Source: Faecalibacterium langellae (GTDB taxonomy: Bacteria > Bacillota > Clostridia > Oscillospirales > Ruminococcaceae). Taken from it: 64,000 nucleotides of DNA. Position numbers and translations under genes: made by a program. Location: NCBI RefSeq assembly GCF_002549775.1, contig NZ_NMTR01000011.1, positions 39,063 through 103,062 of the forward strand. The letters run 5' to 3'. This document shows positions 17,137 through 25,325 of the stretch, in pieces. Numbering within the stretch: the stretch's first letter is position 1; every line of letters starts with the position of its first letter. Under the pieces are notes generated by a model that saw only the letters and a list, made by a program, of their open reading frames with translations, searched no databases and had not been told where the DNA came from.

Positions 17137-17925
17137 TCAGTGTTCCCGGATGCAGTCGCCGCCGACGGCCTGGGCCGCCCGCAGGCGTTCGTCGCATTTT
17201 TCGTACAGTGTCTGCCAGTTTTTGGCCTGCACATCCTCCAGCCCGGCCACGCCGCAGCTCAGAGTGAAGGGCACCCGGTGCATCATGCCCACCGTGGTGA
17301 TGCAGGCGTGAGGCATCTGCTCGTAGAGCAGGCGCATCTCGTCGGCCAGCTGCTTTGCGTCGGCGTCCAGGCTGCCCACCACAAAGATGCTGCCGGTCAG
17401 GCGGCAGACGATGCGGGCAGCGGGGGTGTCGAAGCTCTTTTTCCACTGGTTGCCCACGAAGCAGTGCAGCTGGTCCATCACGGGCTGGCCGTAGGTGTCC
17501 CGCAGCTTCTGGCCGTTGTCAATGGACACCAGCGCCACGGCGGCCTTGCGGCCCTCGGCGGCGCACTGCTCCAGCTTGGCGGCAAACACGGTCTCCAGAT
17601 AGCGGCGGTTGTACACGCCGGTGAGGAAGTCGTGGCTCATATCCTCGCGGCACAGCTCCCGCTCCCGGGGGGTCATACGCTCCTCGGGCAGGACATTGCC
17701 CGCCAGCGGGGCCGCCATCTGCAGTTCAAAGCACTTGCCGTCGGCTTCCACCTGGCGGCGCAGCACGCAGTCCACCCGGCCGTTGCGCAGCTCGTAATCC
17801 ACACGCAGGCCGTCGTCCTGCCAGCCGTCACCCGGCTGTTCTTCGGTCAGGGTAACCGTTTCAAAGGCCGCCTGTGCCGTCTGTGCCAGACTGCGCAGGT
17901 CCTGCTCGGTCCATTCTTTTTTCAT
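17137..17925 (-). CDS. Degenerate GGDEF-domain protein
   Basis: A 262-residue protein with an uncharacterised ~90-residue N-terminal part and a C-terminal GGDEF-fold domain. HDFLTGVYNRRYLE (98-111) is a good match to the start of the domain, and VSIDNGQKLRDTYG matches the metal-site helix. The signature loop, normally R(Y/F)GGDEF, reads RLTGSIF (175-181), so the catalytic Gly-Gly-Asp/Glu-Glu-Phe is lost. It cannot be expected to make cyclic di-GMP. No EAL domain or membrane helix is present. A structural or ligand-sensing role is possible. Confidence 0.75.
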   Translation of the reverse strand: MKKEWTEQDLRSLAQTAQAAFETVTLTEEQPGDGWQDDGLRVDYELRNGRVDCVLRRQVEADGKCFELQMAAPLAGNVLPEERMTPRERELCREDMSHDFLTGVYNRRYLETVFAAKLEQCAAEGRKAAVALVSIDNGQKLRDTYGQPVMDQLHCFVGNQWKKSFDTPAARIVCRLTGSIFVVGSLDADAKQLADEMRLLYEQMPHACITTVGMMHRVPFTLSCGVAGLEDVQAKNWQTLYEKCDERLRAAQAVGGDCIREH

Positions 17926-18087
17926 AATTTTTCCCCATCATCTGCGCACACAGCACTCCCATACGCTGTGTGCCATTTCCAGTTTCCCGCATCACTTCGG
18001 GAAACGCTCTGCTCATTATACCGCAAATTCCTCTGCCATTCCGTTGCAGCGGTCATGCCCTGCCGGACAGCAAATAAAAAACGGTAT

Positions 18088-18120
18088 AATGCCGCCTTGC
18101 TTTAGCGACATTATACCATT
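18088..18120 (-). terminator. Terminator of malQ
   Basis: GGTATAATGCCGC and GCGACATTATACC form a stem with one mismatch and a nine-base loop; on the minus strand it is followed by GTTTTTTATTT, 96 bases after the malQ stop. The TATAAT inside the stem is not a promoter by itself. The rest of 17926-18215 shows nothing I can assign. Confidence 0.7.
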
Positions 18121-18215
18121 GCATCGAACCGTTTACCAGCAAAACGCACAAATTTTTGCCGGAGTTTTCACATTTTCGTCAGATTGTCGAACATCTTCCG
18201 CTTCCAGCCTTCGGA

Positions 18216-19757
18216 TTATACGCGGCAATACACACTGCATTCGTCGGCAATGGTTTTTGCCAGTGCCTTGGTGTCAAAGCCGGAGGCCGCACGCCAGGCC
18301 CAGTTGCCGCCCAGGCGGCCCGGGGTGTTCAGGTGTGCTTCCGCGCCCAGACCCAGCCAGTCGTACATGGGGATGATGGCCCGGTCAGCCACCGACCCCA
18401 GCGCTGCGCGCAGCAGAGCGATGCGGACATCATCGGTCCGGATGGCCGCCAGCTCCTTTGCGGTGGGCTTTACGCCGGTCAGGTGCAGGTAAGCGGCAGC
18501 GGCAGCCTTTTCCTTTTCGGAAGCGCCGTTCTCCCACCAGTCGGTCAGGGTGGTGTTATCGTGGGTGCCGGGATACACTACGCTGTTCTTGACGTGGTTG
18601 TGGGGCAGATACTCGCTGTCCCCACCGCTGAAGGCGAACTGCAGCACCTTCATGCCCGGGAAGGTGCTGTCGGCCAGCAGCTTTCGCACACTGGGGAACA
18701 GTTCGCCCAAGTCCTCGGCAATGATGGGCAGCTTGCCAAGGGCAGCTTCCAGCGCATCGAACAGCTCCATGCCGGGGCCGTTCTCCCACTTGCCGGTGCG
18801 GGCGGTGGTGCTGTCCGCCGGAATGGCCCAATAGGTATCGAAGCCGCGGAAGTGGTCGATGCGCAGCAGGTCGTAGATGCCCAGTGCGTGGCGCACCCGG
18901 CGCACCCACCACGCGTAGCCAGTCTTTTTGTGGTAGGCCCAGTTGTACAGCGGGTTGCCCCACAGCTGACCGTCGGCAGAGAAGTAATCCGGCGGGCAGC
19001 CCGCCACACGGGCAAAGCCGCCGTCGGCATCCAGCTCAAACAGCGCGCCGCCCACCCATGCATCCACCGAGTCGGCAGAGACGTAGATGGGGATATCGCC
19101 CAAAATCTTTACGCCCTTTTCGTTGGCATAGGCCTTCACGGCCTGCCACTGGGTGGCGAACTTGTACTGCACAAATTTCCAGAAGCCGATCTCCTCCGCG
19201 TTTTCGGCGGCAAAGGCGGCAAGGGCCTTCCTGTCGCGCAGACGGTAGGGCTTGTCCCACTCCACCCAGTTCTTCATGCCGTTGGCCACTTTCAGGGCCA
19301 TGTACAGGGCGTAGTCGTCCAGCCATTCCTCATTGGCGAGGGTAAAGGCATAATAATCATCCGGGAAGTAATAGCTGCAGCCGTGCAGCCCGGTGCACTG
19401 CTTGCGCCATGCGGCGTAGGCGGTGCGCAGGACTTTAAAGCGGCTCACATACAAAGTGCCGTAGTCCACCTCTTTGGGGTCTGTGCCCCATTTTTCGGCC
19501 TTGAGCTGGGCGGCGGTGAGCAGGCCTTCTTCCTTCAAAGCGTCGAGGTCGATAAAATAGGGGTTGCCCGCAAAGGCCGAGCAGCTCTGATAGGGGCTGT
19601 CACCGTAGCCGGTGGGACTGAGCGGCAGGATCTGCCAGATCTTCTGGCCCGCTTGTGCCAGAAAATCCACAAACTTGAATGCTTCCTTGCCAAAGCAGCC
19701 AATACCGTAAGGGCCGGGCAGGCTGGACACCGGCATCAGGATTCCACTTTCACGCAT
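18216..19757 (-). CDS. malQ: 4-alpha-glucanotransferase (amylomaltase)
   Basis: A 513-residue GH77 enzyme that transfers alpha-1,4-glucan segments and releases glucose, used in maltodextrin or glycogen metabolism in the cytoplasm. Conserved blocks are the SGILMPVSSLPGPYGIG start, WQILPLSPTGYGDSPYQS, the nucleophile region LLRIDHFRGF, the acid/base region IIAEDLG, and the GTHDNTT motif that places the third catalytic Asp. Length is typical. The start MRESGIL has GAGGAAGG upstream. It stands alone between a hypothetical region and a repeat cluster. Confidence 0.96.
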   Translation of the reverse strand: MRESGILMPVSSLPGPYGIGCFGKEAFKFVDFLAQAGQKIWQILPLSPTGYGDSPYQSCSAFAGNPYFIDLDALKEEGLLTAAQLKAEKWGTDPKEVDYGTLYVSRFKVLRTAYAAWRKQCTGLHGCSYYFPDDYYAFTLANEEWLDDYALYMALKVANGMKNWVEWDKPYRLRDRKALAAFAAENAEEIGFWKFVQYKFATQWQAVKAYANEKGVKILGDIPIYVSADSVDAWVGGALFELDADGGFARVAGCPPDYFSADGQLWGNPLYNWAYHKKTGYAWWVRRVRHALGIYDLLRIDHFRGFDTYWAIPADSTTARTGKWENGPGMELFDALEAALGKLPIIAEDLGELFPSVRKLLADSTFPGMKVLQFAFSGGDSEYLPHNHVKNSVVYPGTHDNTTLTDWWENGASEKEKAAAAAYLHLTGVKPTAKELAAIRTDDVRIALLRAALGSVADRAIIPMYDWLGLGAEAHLNTPGRLGGNWAWRAASGFDTKALAKTIADECSVYCRV

Positions 19758-19878
19758 GCTATTACCTTCCTCATTTTTAACATTTTATGGGAATATCGTT
19801 GTTTCTTATCATAACATATCCGCAGACTATTTTCCACAGGCAAAAAACGTGGTATACTGAAAAAGATGACGCTTTGAA

Positions 19879-19932
19879 CTCCCTCAGTCAAAACCTGACG
19901 GTTTTGACAGCTCCCTCGGGGAGGGAGCCTCT
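19879..19932. repeat. REP-like palindromic repeat copy
   Basis: ACTCCCTCAGTC...GACAGCTCCCTCGGGGAGGGAGCCT, with an inner AAAACCTGACGGTTTT hairpin. It belongs to the family with copies at 3358, 20187, 21806, 22841, 34721 and 34826. Confidence 0.75.
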
Positions 19933-20006
19933 GGCGCGCCCGCAAGCTTTTCGCTTTAGCCGGGAAGTTCCTACTTGCCGCAAGCGTGCAGGGACGCTCC
20001 GCTGGG

Positions 20007-20052
20007 CCAGAGGCAGGGAGGGGTGTTCCGACTCCCCCCTCCCTACCTCTGG
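20007..20052. repeat. GC-rich palindrome in the malQ-AlaX gap
   Basis: CCAGAGGCAGGGAGGGG at the left and CCCCTCCCTACCTCTGG at the right form a near-perfect hairpin. No T-run follows, so it is not an obvious terminator. The whole 19758-20430 gap is repeats plus the malQ promoter region. Confidence 0.6.
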
Positions 20053-20186
20053 ACTCCACCCACCCCGCAACGGGCCAAGGGCTACTCGCCCTTGACAATC
20101 CTAAAGCAGAAGTCGAAGCACAAAAAAGCTAGCGCTGCGCCAGTCGGCGCTATCGCTTTAACGCTTTTTTCGCTTCTCCATTTAAA

Positions 20187-20226
20187 GCCCCTCAGTCGCT
20201 GCGCGACAGCTCCCCCCGGGGGAGCA
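20187..20226. repeat. REP-like palindromic repeat copy
   Basis: GCCCCTCAGTCGCTGCGCGACAG followed by CTCCCCCCGGGGGAG; same family as the 19879 copy. Confidence 0.75.
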
Positions 20227-20288
20227 AGCGCTCGCCCGCAGCGCCGCGCTTTCGTAGAAAGCGGCACTGCAAATGCAGTTTGGGGTCA

Positions 20289-20402
20289 CGACCCCACCCG
20301 TGAAAATGCGTTTGGAGCGGCCCGCAGGCCGCGACAAACGCGAAATTAAAAATAATTTTTCCGCTGAATATGCCCAGAGCACAAGCGGAGGGCATTTTCA
20401 AT
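20289..20402. repeat. AT-rich repeat, second copy of the 9189 element
   Basis: GTGAAAATGCGTTTGGAGCG, then CGCGACAAACGCGAAATTAA, then TTTTTCCGCTGAATATGCCC and GGCATTTTCAATCG follow in the same order as, on the opposite strand, at 9189-9372. In the copy here an inner segment of about 90 bases is missing. Confidence 0.7.
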
Positions 20403-20430
20403 CGTTCTATCTACAGGAGGTACTCGCGCT

Positions 20431-21615
20431 ATGCAGCGCACTGAAAAATATTTTGAACGCGACGCCTTCCGCACCGAGGGCGAAGGCCATATCCTCGCCG
20501 CCGAAGCCGACACCAAGACCGGCGGCGGGCGCATCGCGCTGGACGGCACGGTGTTTTACCCCGAGGGCGGCGGCCAGCCCGCCGACCGGGGCACCCTGAC
20601 CCTGCCGGACGGCACCGTGCTGAACGTGACCGATGTGCACGAGCATGACGGCATCATCTGGCACAGCGTGGATGCTCTGCCGGAAAGCGCGGTGCCCGGC
20701 ACCGCCGTCACCGGCCGCATCGACTGGGAATGGCGGTTCGACAAAATGCAGCAGCACACCGGCGAGCACATCCTTTCCGGCATCCTGCACCAGATGTTCG
20801 GGGCCGAGAATGTGGGCTTCCACATCGGGGCCGAAGCCGTGCGCATGGACACCAGTGTGCCCATCCCGCCCGAGGGCCTGCAGGCAGCGGAACTTGCCGC
20901 CAACCGCATCATCTGGCAGAATGTGCCGGTGGTCATCACCTACCCGACCCGGGAGGAGCTGGCCCAGATGACCTACCGCTCCAAAAAGGAGATCGAGGGC
21001 CAAGTGCGCATCGTGACCATCCCGGGCGCGGACGTGTGCGCCTGCTGCGGCACCCACACCGCCACATCCGGGCAGGTGGGCCAGATCAAAATTCTGGCAT
21101 CCGAGAACTACAAGGGCGGCGTGCGGCTGAGCGTGGTGTGCGGGCAGCGGGCACTGCTGGCCGCGCAGGCCATGCGCGCCCGGCAGGCCGATATCGGCGC
21201 GCTGCTCTCGGCCAAGGCCGACCAGACCGCTGTGGCCGTGCATCGTGTCTACGACGAGTATACTGCTCTCAAGTTTACACATTTTGGCATGTGTGCCCAG
21301 CTGTTTGACGCCCTTGCCCAGCTGGTAAACCCCGGTGAGGATGCCATCCGCACCGTGCCGGGCCTTGACCCGGACGGCCTGCACCGGCTGGCGGTGCGCC
21401 TGACCGAAGCCACCACCGGCCTGTGTGCCGCGCTGACGCCCACCGAAAAGGGCACCGGCTACTGCATCGCGCAGGCCGACGGCGACGTGCGCGCCCTGAC
21501 CAAAGCCCTGAATGCCGCCCTGAACGGACGCGGCGGCGGCAAGCCCGGCATCTGTCAGGGCAGCTGCGCCGCTGCACCGGAACAGGTGGAGGAATTTTTA
21601 AGAAAGACGAAATAA
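20431..21615 (+). CDS. Alanyl-tRNA editing protein, AlaX family with DHHA1 domain
   Basis: A 394-residue stand-alone editing protein that hydrolyses mischarged Ser- or Gly-tRNA(Ala). It matches the editing half of AlaRS: YPEGGGQPAD near the N-terminus, the zinc-site HxxxH in QQHTGEHILS, and CxxxH in CACCGTHTATSGQ. The C-terminal part ends in NGRGGGKPGICQGS, the DHHA1 domain that helps tRNA binding, so this is the longer AlaX class. The start MQRTEKYF follows AGGAGG by 10 bases. Confidence 0.92.
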   Translation: MQRTEKYFERDAFRTEGEGHILAAEADTKTGGGRIALDGTVFYPEGGGQPADRGTLTLPDGTVLNVTDVHEHDGIIWHSVDALPESAVPGTAVTGRIDWEWRFDKMQQHTGEHILSGILHQMFGAENVGFHIGAEAVRMDTSVPIPPEGLQAAELAANRIIWQNVPVVITYPTREELAQMTYRSKKEIEGQVRIVTIPGADVCACCGTHTATSGQVGQIKILASENYKGGVRLSVVCGQRALLAAQAMRARQADIGALLSAKADQTAVAVHRVYDEYTALKFTHFGMCAQLFDALAQLVNPGEDAIRTVPGLDPDGLHRLAVRLTEATTGLCAALTPTEKGTGYCIAQADGDVRALTKALNAALNGRGGGKPGICQGSCAAAPEQVEEFLRKTK

Positions 21616-21636
21616 CTCCTTCCGTCATCGCTGCTC

Positions 21637-21757
21637 GATGCCACTGCTCCCCTTTTTGTCACTCGCGTGACATCTGTTCCTCTCTTTGTCACCTGCAGTG
21701 ACATTTCTCCCCGGCGCGGGGAGAATCTGTCCCGACCGGGGGAAGTCTTTCCTCTCA
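21637..21757. repeat. Cluster of short GTCAC/GTGAC hairpin repeats
   Basis: Two related units, CTTTTTGTCACTCGCGTGACA and CTCTTTGTCACCTGCAGTGAC, stand in tandem, followed by CTCCCCGGCGCGGGGAG. A similar unit, TTTGTCGCTATTGCGACATC, is at 34862. They belong to the same intergenic repeat class; they are too few and irregular for CRISPR. Confidence 0.6.
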
Positions 21758-21805
21758 GGGGGCTTCTATTGCAAAACCGAATAGCTTTCCCTCTTATGGT
21801 CAAAA

Positions 21806-21855
21806 AGCTCCCCCTTTCGGGGGAGCTGCCGAGCGAATGCGAGGCTGAGAGGGTT
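21806..21855. repeat. REP-like palindromic repeat copy
   Basis: AGCTCCCCCTTTCGGGGGAGCT followed by GCGAGGCTGAGAGGG, in reverse orientation relative to the 22841 copy. Confidence 0.75.
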
Positions 21856-21881
21856 CACAACATCAAGGAGAACAACAAACT

Positions 21882-22652
21882 ATGAGAATGCGTTTCAAAC
21901 CCTATGCCCACGACGAGCTGATGGCAGCCGACTTCCATGTGCACGAGCCGCTGATCTGGGGCGGCAGGTGGCACGCCCAGTACGCCCGCCCGGAGCAGCC
22001 CTTCGTGCTGGAGCTGGGCTGCGGCAAAGGCGGCTTCATCTCCCAGCTGGCCTGCGCCCACCCGGAGAACAACTACCTCGGCATCGACATCACCGACAAG
22101 GTGCTCATCCTCGCCAAGCGCAAGATCGAAGCCGCCTATCAAGCCGCGAACCGCCCCATCGACAACGTCAAGATCATGAGCACCGACATCGAGCGCATCA
22201 AGGGCGTCATCACCGCCGAGGACGAAGTCAGCCGCATCTACATCAACTTCTGCAACCCGTGGAGCAAGAACGGCTCCTCCCACAAGCACCGCCTCACCTA
22301 CCCGCGCCAGCTCATCAACTACCGCGAGTTTTTGAAGGACGGCGGCGAAATTTATTTCAAGACCGACGACGACGACCTGTTCCGCGACAGTCTGGAGTAC
22401 TTCCCCGCTTCCGGCTACGACATCGAGTGGATGACCTTTGACCTGCACGAGAACGAGCCGGCGTGGAACATCCGCACCGAGCACGAAGGCATGTTCACCG
22501 AAATGGGCATCAAGATCAAGGCCCTGATCGCCCGCAAGAACCCGGACCCCGCCAGCGTGACCTGGATCGAACCCAAGGTGCTCAAGCGGCAGGCCCGCGA
22601 AGCCGCCGAGGCTGCCGCCAAAGCCGCACAGGAAGGCGAAGCCCATGAATGA
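21882..22652 (+). CDS. trmB: tRNA (guanine-N7-)-methyltransferase
   Basis: A 256-residue SAM enzyme that makes m7G46 in the variable loop of tRNAs. It has the LELGCGKGGFISQLA SAM site, GIDITDKVL, the INFCNPWSKNGSSHKHRLTYP block (the family's NFPDPWPKKRHHKRRL region, here with Cys in place of Pro-Asp), and GGEIYFKTDD. The C-terminus is about 25 residues longer than usual and rich in Ala, Lys and Glu. The start is at MRMRFKPY after AAGGAG. The next small gene starts inside its last codons. Confidence 0.92.
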   Translation: MRMRFKPYAHDELMAADFHVHEPLIWGGRWHAQYARPEQPFVLELGCGKGGFISQLACAHPENNYLGIDITDKVLILAKRKIEAAYQAANRPIDNVKIMSTDIERIKGVITAEDEVSRIYINFCNPWSKNGSSHKHRLTYPRQLINYREFLKDGGEIYFKTDDDDLFRDSLEYFPASGYDIEWMTFDLHENEPAWNIRTEHEGMFTEMGIKIKALIARKNPDPASVTWIEPKVLKRQAREAAEAAAKAAQEGEAHE

Positions 22653-22824
22653 CCCCTGCGAAGTCTGCCTGAACAACGTGCAGGACGAATACGGCAGCTA
22701 TTACTGCGCCGAGGGCGGCTCCCTGGACGAGGACGAGATGGCACGCTATCTCTCCCACGCAACCGCCGCCTGCCCGTTCTTTGAACCGGGCGATGAATAC
22801 AAAATTGTAAACAAGCAGATCTGA
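22645..22824 (+). CDS. Small DUF6472-type cysteine-rich protein
   Basis: A 59-residue acidic protein with four cysteines (Cys5, Cys8, Cys21 and Cys43) that could hold one zinc ion: DPCEVCLNN, YYCAEGG and AACPFFEPGDEY. The LDEDEMARYL helix and the closing DEYKIVNKQ match small DUF6472 proteins common in Clostridia, whose role is unknown. It overlaps the end of trmB by eight bases, and AGGAAGGCG lies just before its ATG, so it is co-translated with trmB. Confidence 0.8.
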   Translation: MNDPCEVCLNNVQDEYGSYYCAEGGSLDEDEMARYLSHATAACPFFEPGDEYKIVNKQI

Positions 22825-22840
22825 CAAAAGCAGTCATCCC

Positions 22841-22914
22841 GCCCTCTCAGTCTCGCTTCGCTCGACAGCTCTCCCGAAGGGAGAGGTGGCATTGCGTCAG
22901 CAATGACGGAGAAG
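22841..22914. repeat. REP-like palindromic repeat copy
   Basis: CCCTCTCAGTCTCGCTTCGC, GACAGCTCTCCCGAAGGGAG and GTGGCATTGCGTCAGCAATG follow in order; same family as at 3435 and 34721. Confidence 0.75.
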
Positions 22915-22942
22915 GCGAGGAACTTAAAGTTGGAGGTATTTT

Positions 22943-24025
22943 ATGCTTTCCTTTCTGACGGACACCGTGGTATTCGGTTTTTCGCTGTACCACATCCTGG
23001 CGTACTTCCTGATCTACTCCTGCATCGGCTGGTGTCTGGAGGTCATCTACGCCGCCGCCACCACCGGCCAGCTGGTGAACCGCGGCTTTCTCAACGGCCC
23101 GGTGTGCCCCATCTACGGTTTTGGCATGATTTTGGTACTGTTCCTGCTCACCCCGCTGCAGGGCAGCATCCTGCTGCTGTACATCGGCGGCGTCATCCTG
23201 CCCAGCGCCCTGGAACTGGTGGGCGGCTGGCTGCTGTATAAGGTCTACCACACCCGCTGGTGGGACTACAGCGACTTCCCCTTCAACATCGGCGGCTACA
23301 TCTGCCTGGAATTCTGCCTGCTGTGGGGCGTGGGCACGCTGGTGGTCATGCGCATCGTCCACCCGGTCATTGCCAGCTTTGTGGATATGATCCCGCCCTT
23401 CGCCGGGCTTGTGCTCATGTGCGTGCTCTACGCCGTGTATGCGGCCGATGTGGTGGTCACTGCCTTTGCGGCATCCGGCCTTTCCAAGACGCTGGACGCC
23501 ATGGAACAGCTGGCAGACAGCATCCACGCCGTGAGCGACGCCATGACCCAGCTGCTGGGCATCACCACCCTGACTGCCGACCAGAAGCTGGACGAGCAGC
23601 GCCTGCAGCTCAAGCTGGCCGCCGCCGAGGCCCGCGACGCTGCGCCGGAAAAGCGCAGCCTGCGTGAGACCATGGCCGCCGTCCGCGCCAAGACCGACGA
23701 GGCCATGGACGCCGCCAAGCACGCTTCGGAGATCGCCAAGCTCAACGCGGCCGAAGCCGCCAAGGCTGCCCAGCTGGCCGCCAAGGGCACGGCCGAGCGC
23801 GCCGCCGAACTGCTGAAGCTGGAACAGCTGGCCGCAGAGCTGCAGGCCCGCAGCGACGAGATGCAGGCCCAACTGCTGCGCACGCCCCGCATCATCGGAC
23901 CGCGCCGCATGATCCGCGCCTTCCCGGACCTGAAGCACGGCGTGAAAAACACCAGCCTGAAGTCGCTGCGCCAGCTCCTTGCCAAGAAAGACGAGGACCC
24001 GCAGGACACCGACAAACAGGCCTGA
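22943..24025 (+). CDS. Putative ABC-transporter-like permease (PF06541 type) with coiled-coil tail
   Basis: A 360-residue protein. The first ~185 residues hold five to six membrane helices with the family blocks IYSCIGWCLEVIYAA, RGFLNGPVCPIYGFG and WWDYSDFPFNIGGYICL, typical of putative ABC transporter permeases of the PF06541 group, whose partner and substrate are unknown. From about residue 190 a long, Ala/Glu/Lys/Arg-rich helix suggests a cytoplasmic coiled coil, which is not standard in shorter homologues. The start MLSFLTD has GGAGG upstream. No ATPase gene is adjacent. Confidence 0.75.
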   Translation: MLSFLTDTVVFGFSLYHILAYFLIYSCIGWCLEVIYAAATTGQLVNRGFLNGPVCPIYGFGMILVLFLLTPLQGSILLLYIGGVILPSALELVGGWLLYKVYHTRWWDYSDFPFNIGGYICLEFCLLWGVGTLVVMRIVHPVIASFVDMIPPFAGLVLMCVLYAVYAADVVVTAFAASGLSKTLDAMEQLADSIHAVSDAMTQLLGITTLTADQKLDEQRLQLKLAAAEARDAAPEKRSLRETMAAVRAKTDEAMDAAKHASEIAKLNAAEAAKAAQLAAKGTAERAAELLKLEQLAAELQARSDEMQAQLLRTPRIIGPRRMIRAFPDLKHGVKNTSLKSLRQLLAKKDEDPQDTDKQA

Positions 24026-24034
24026 CCCGCACGC

Positions 24035-24074
24035 AAAAAAGCAGCCGTTCCCCGGCCGGGGAACGGCTGCTTTT
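24035..24074. terminator. Bidirectional terminator between permease-like and nucleotidyltransferase genes
   Basis: AAAAGCAGCCGTTCCCC and GGGGAACGGCTGCTTTT form a 17-bp perfect stem with loop GGCC. Confidence 0.92.
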
Positions 24075-24088
24075 GATTTTTGCTGCTC

Positions 24089-25009
24089 TTACTGCCAGAG
24101 ATCTTCCGGGTACTGGCCTTCGGCGGTCTTGCGGGCAATGGCCTGCACCACCAGCGGCTTATCCTCGCGGTAGGTCACGCCGTACCATTTATCGGTGCTG
24201 CGCAGCACCTGAATTTTTGCCTTGCCTTCTTCGATGAGTTCCGTCACCACAAGCGGCAGGAAATACTCGCACTTGAGCGGATTTTTCGGCAGGTTCTCGG
24301 TCAGCCAGCCTGCAAAGCGCTGCTCGGCTTCATCCAGGAAGCTGCGGCCGAAGCCCCACAGGTTCATGCTCACAGGCGTCTCGCCGGGCAGGTCGGTCCA
24401 GCTTGCGCCGCCATCCTCGGTGTAGTGCACGCCGCCCTCGTAAGTCTCGATGCGGGTGCGCTCGGTGACGCTGTGCAAAGTGCCATCGGGGTTGGTGACG
24501 CACACGCCGCGGGCCACGCTGCCGTTTTCGGACACGGTGTTTTTGAGCAGGTAGCTCACCATACAGTAGTCGTAGAAATCGCCGTCCTCGTGGGTGGACA
24601 GGTAATCGTACATCACCCGGAAGGCCTCGGGGCCGTAGTAGTCGTCGGCGTTGATGACCGCGAACGGACCGTCGATGAGGTCCTTTGCTGCCAGCACGGC
24701 GTGGCAGGTGCCCCAGGGCTTGACGCGCCCCTCCGGGATGGCAAAGCCTGCGGGCAGTTCGTCCAGCTGCTGGAAGGCGTATTTCACGTTCATAGCCTTG
24801 GACACGCGGTCGCCGATGGCGGCCTTGAACGCCGCCTCGATCTCATGCTTGATGACGAAGATCACCGTCTCAAAGCCTGCGCGGCGGGCGTCGTAGAGCG
24901 AATAGTCCACGATGACCTGGCCGTTCGGGCCCACCGGGTCGATCTGCTTCATGCCGCCGTAACGGCTGCCCATGCCGGCCGCCATGACCACCAGTACCGG
25001 TTTGTTCAT
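24089..25009 (-). CDS. NTP-dependent sugar-phosphate nucleotidyltransferase family protein
   Basis: A 306-residue protein of the glucose-1-phosphate nucleotidylyltransferase fold. It opens with VLVVMAAGMGSRYGGMKQIDP, the nucleotide-binding loop; GTCHAVLAAKD and VINADDYYG (metal-binding Asp pair) follow. The second half, with SVTERTRIETYEGGVHYTED and WGFGRSFLDEAE, is typical of a gut-Firmicute subgroup annotated only as nucleotidyltransferase. The sugar cannot be told. In relatives it sits near choline- or sugar-kinase genes, absent here. A -10 TATAAT lies near 25057 on the minus strand. Confidence 0.85.
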   Translation of the reverse strand: MNKPVLVVMAAGMGSRYGGMKQIDPVGPNGQVIVDYSLYDARRAGFETVIFVIKHEIEAAFKAAIGDRVSKAMNVKYAFQQLDELPAGFAIPEGRVKPWGTCHAVLAAKDLIDGPFAVINADDYYGPEAFRVMYDYLSTHEDGDFYDYCMVSYLLKNTVSENGSVARGVCVTNPDGTLHSVTERTRIETYEGGVHYTEDGGASWTDLPGETPVSMNLWGFGRSFLDEAEQRFAGWLTENLPKNPLKCEYFLPLVVTELIEEGKAKIQVLRSTDKWYGVTYREDKPLVVQAIARKTAEGQYPEDLWQ

Positions 25010-25206
25010 ATCAGGTTCCTCCCCTGTTCAAGCCGCAGATGCGGCAGAATGCTCTTTGGCTTATTATACTCCCGTTGCAGGGCGGGGGCAAGAGCATTCA
25101 CCCGCTTTCTCAAAACGCGCAGCAAGGCGAGTGTGCCGGGTGAGAAGTCTCTTTCCTTTTGGCAAGGTAAAATTTCCAAAATATGCAATTTATTCTTGCG
25201 AAAGTA

Positions 25207-25235
25207 TTGTTTTCAGCATGTAAATATTGTATACT
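25207..25235 (+). promoter_or_regulatory. Promoter of the DUF1097-like gene
   Basis: TTGTTT (25207-25212) and TATACT (25230-25235) are 17 bases apart. The 316-base gap also holds the divergent nucleotidyltransferase promoter near 25057-25085. Confidence 0.6.
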
Positions 25236-25325
25236 GATAGCATCGACCGCAGGTTTTACCTGCCAAAAATCCGTTTTGAAGGAAAGTTTCGCTTTCCAAT
25301 CCAACCAGGAAAGAGGTATTTTATC

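Noticed and set aside
18088..18120. TATAAT elements read as divergent promoters
   Set aside because: They lie in the two arms of a hairpin with a T-run on the minus strand, which fits the malQ terminator better; no -35 box fits.
19808..19820. TAACATATCC near the malQ promoter, resembling the island operator
   Set aside because: It overlaps a likely -10 box (TATGAT on the minus strand), has a mismatch and no partner site, so chance similarity is more likely.
21637..21757. Possible CRISPR-like array of GTCAC..GTGAC units
   Set aside because: Only two or three unequal units with no constant spacer length and no cas genes; better seen as intergenic hairpin repeats.
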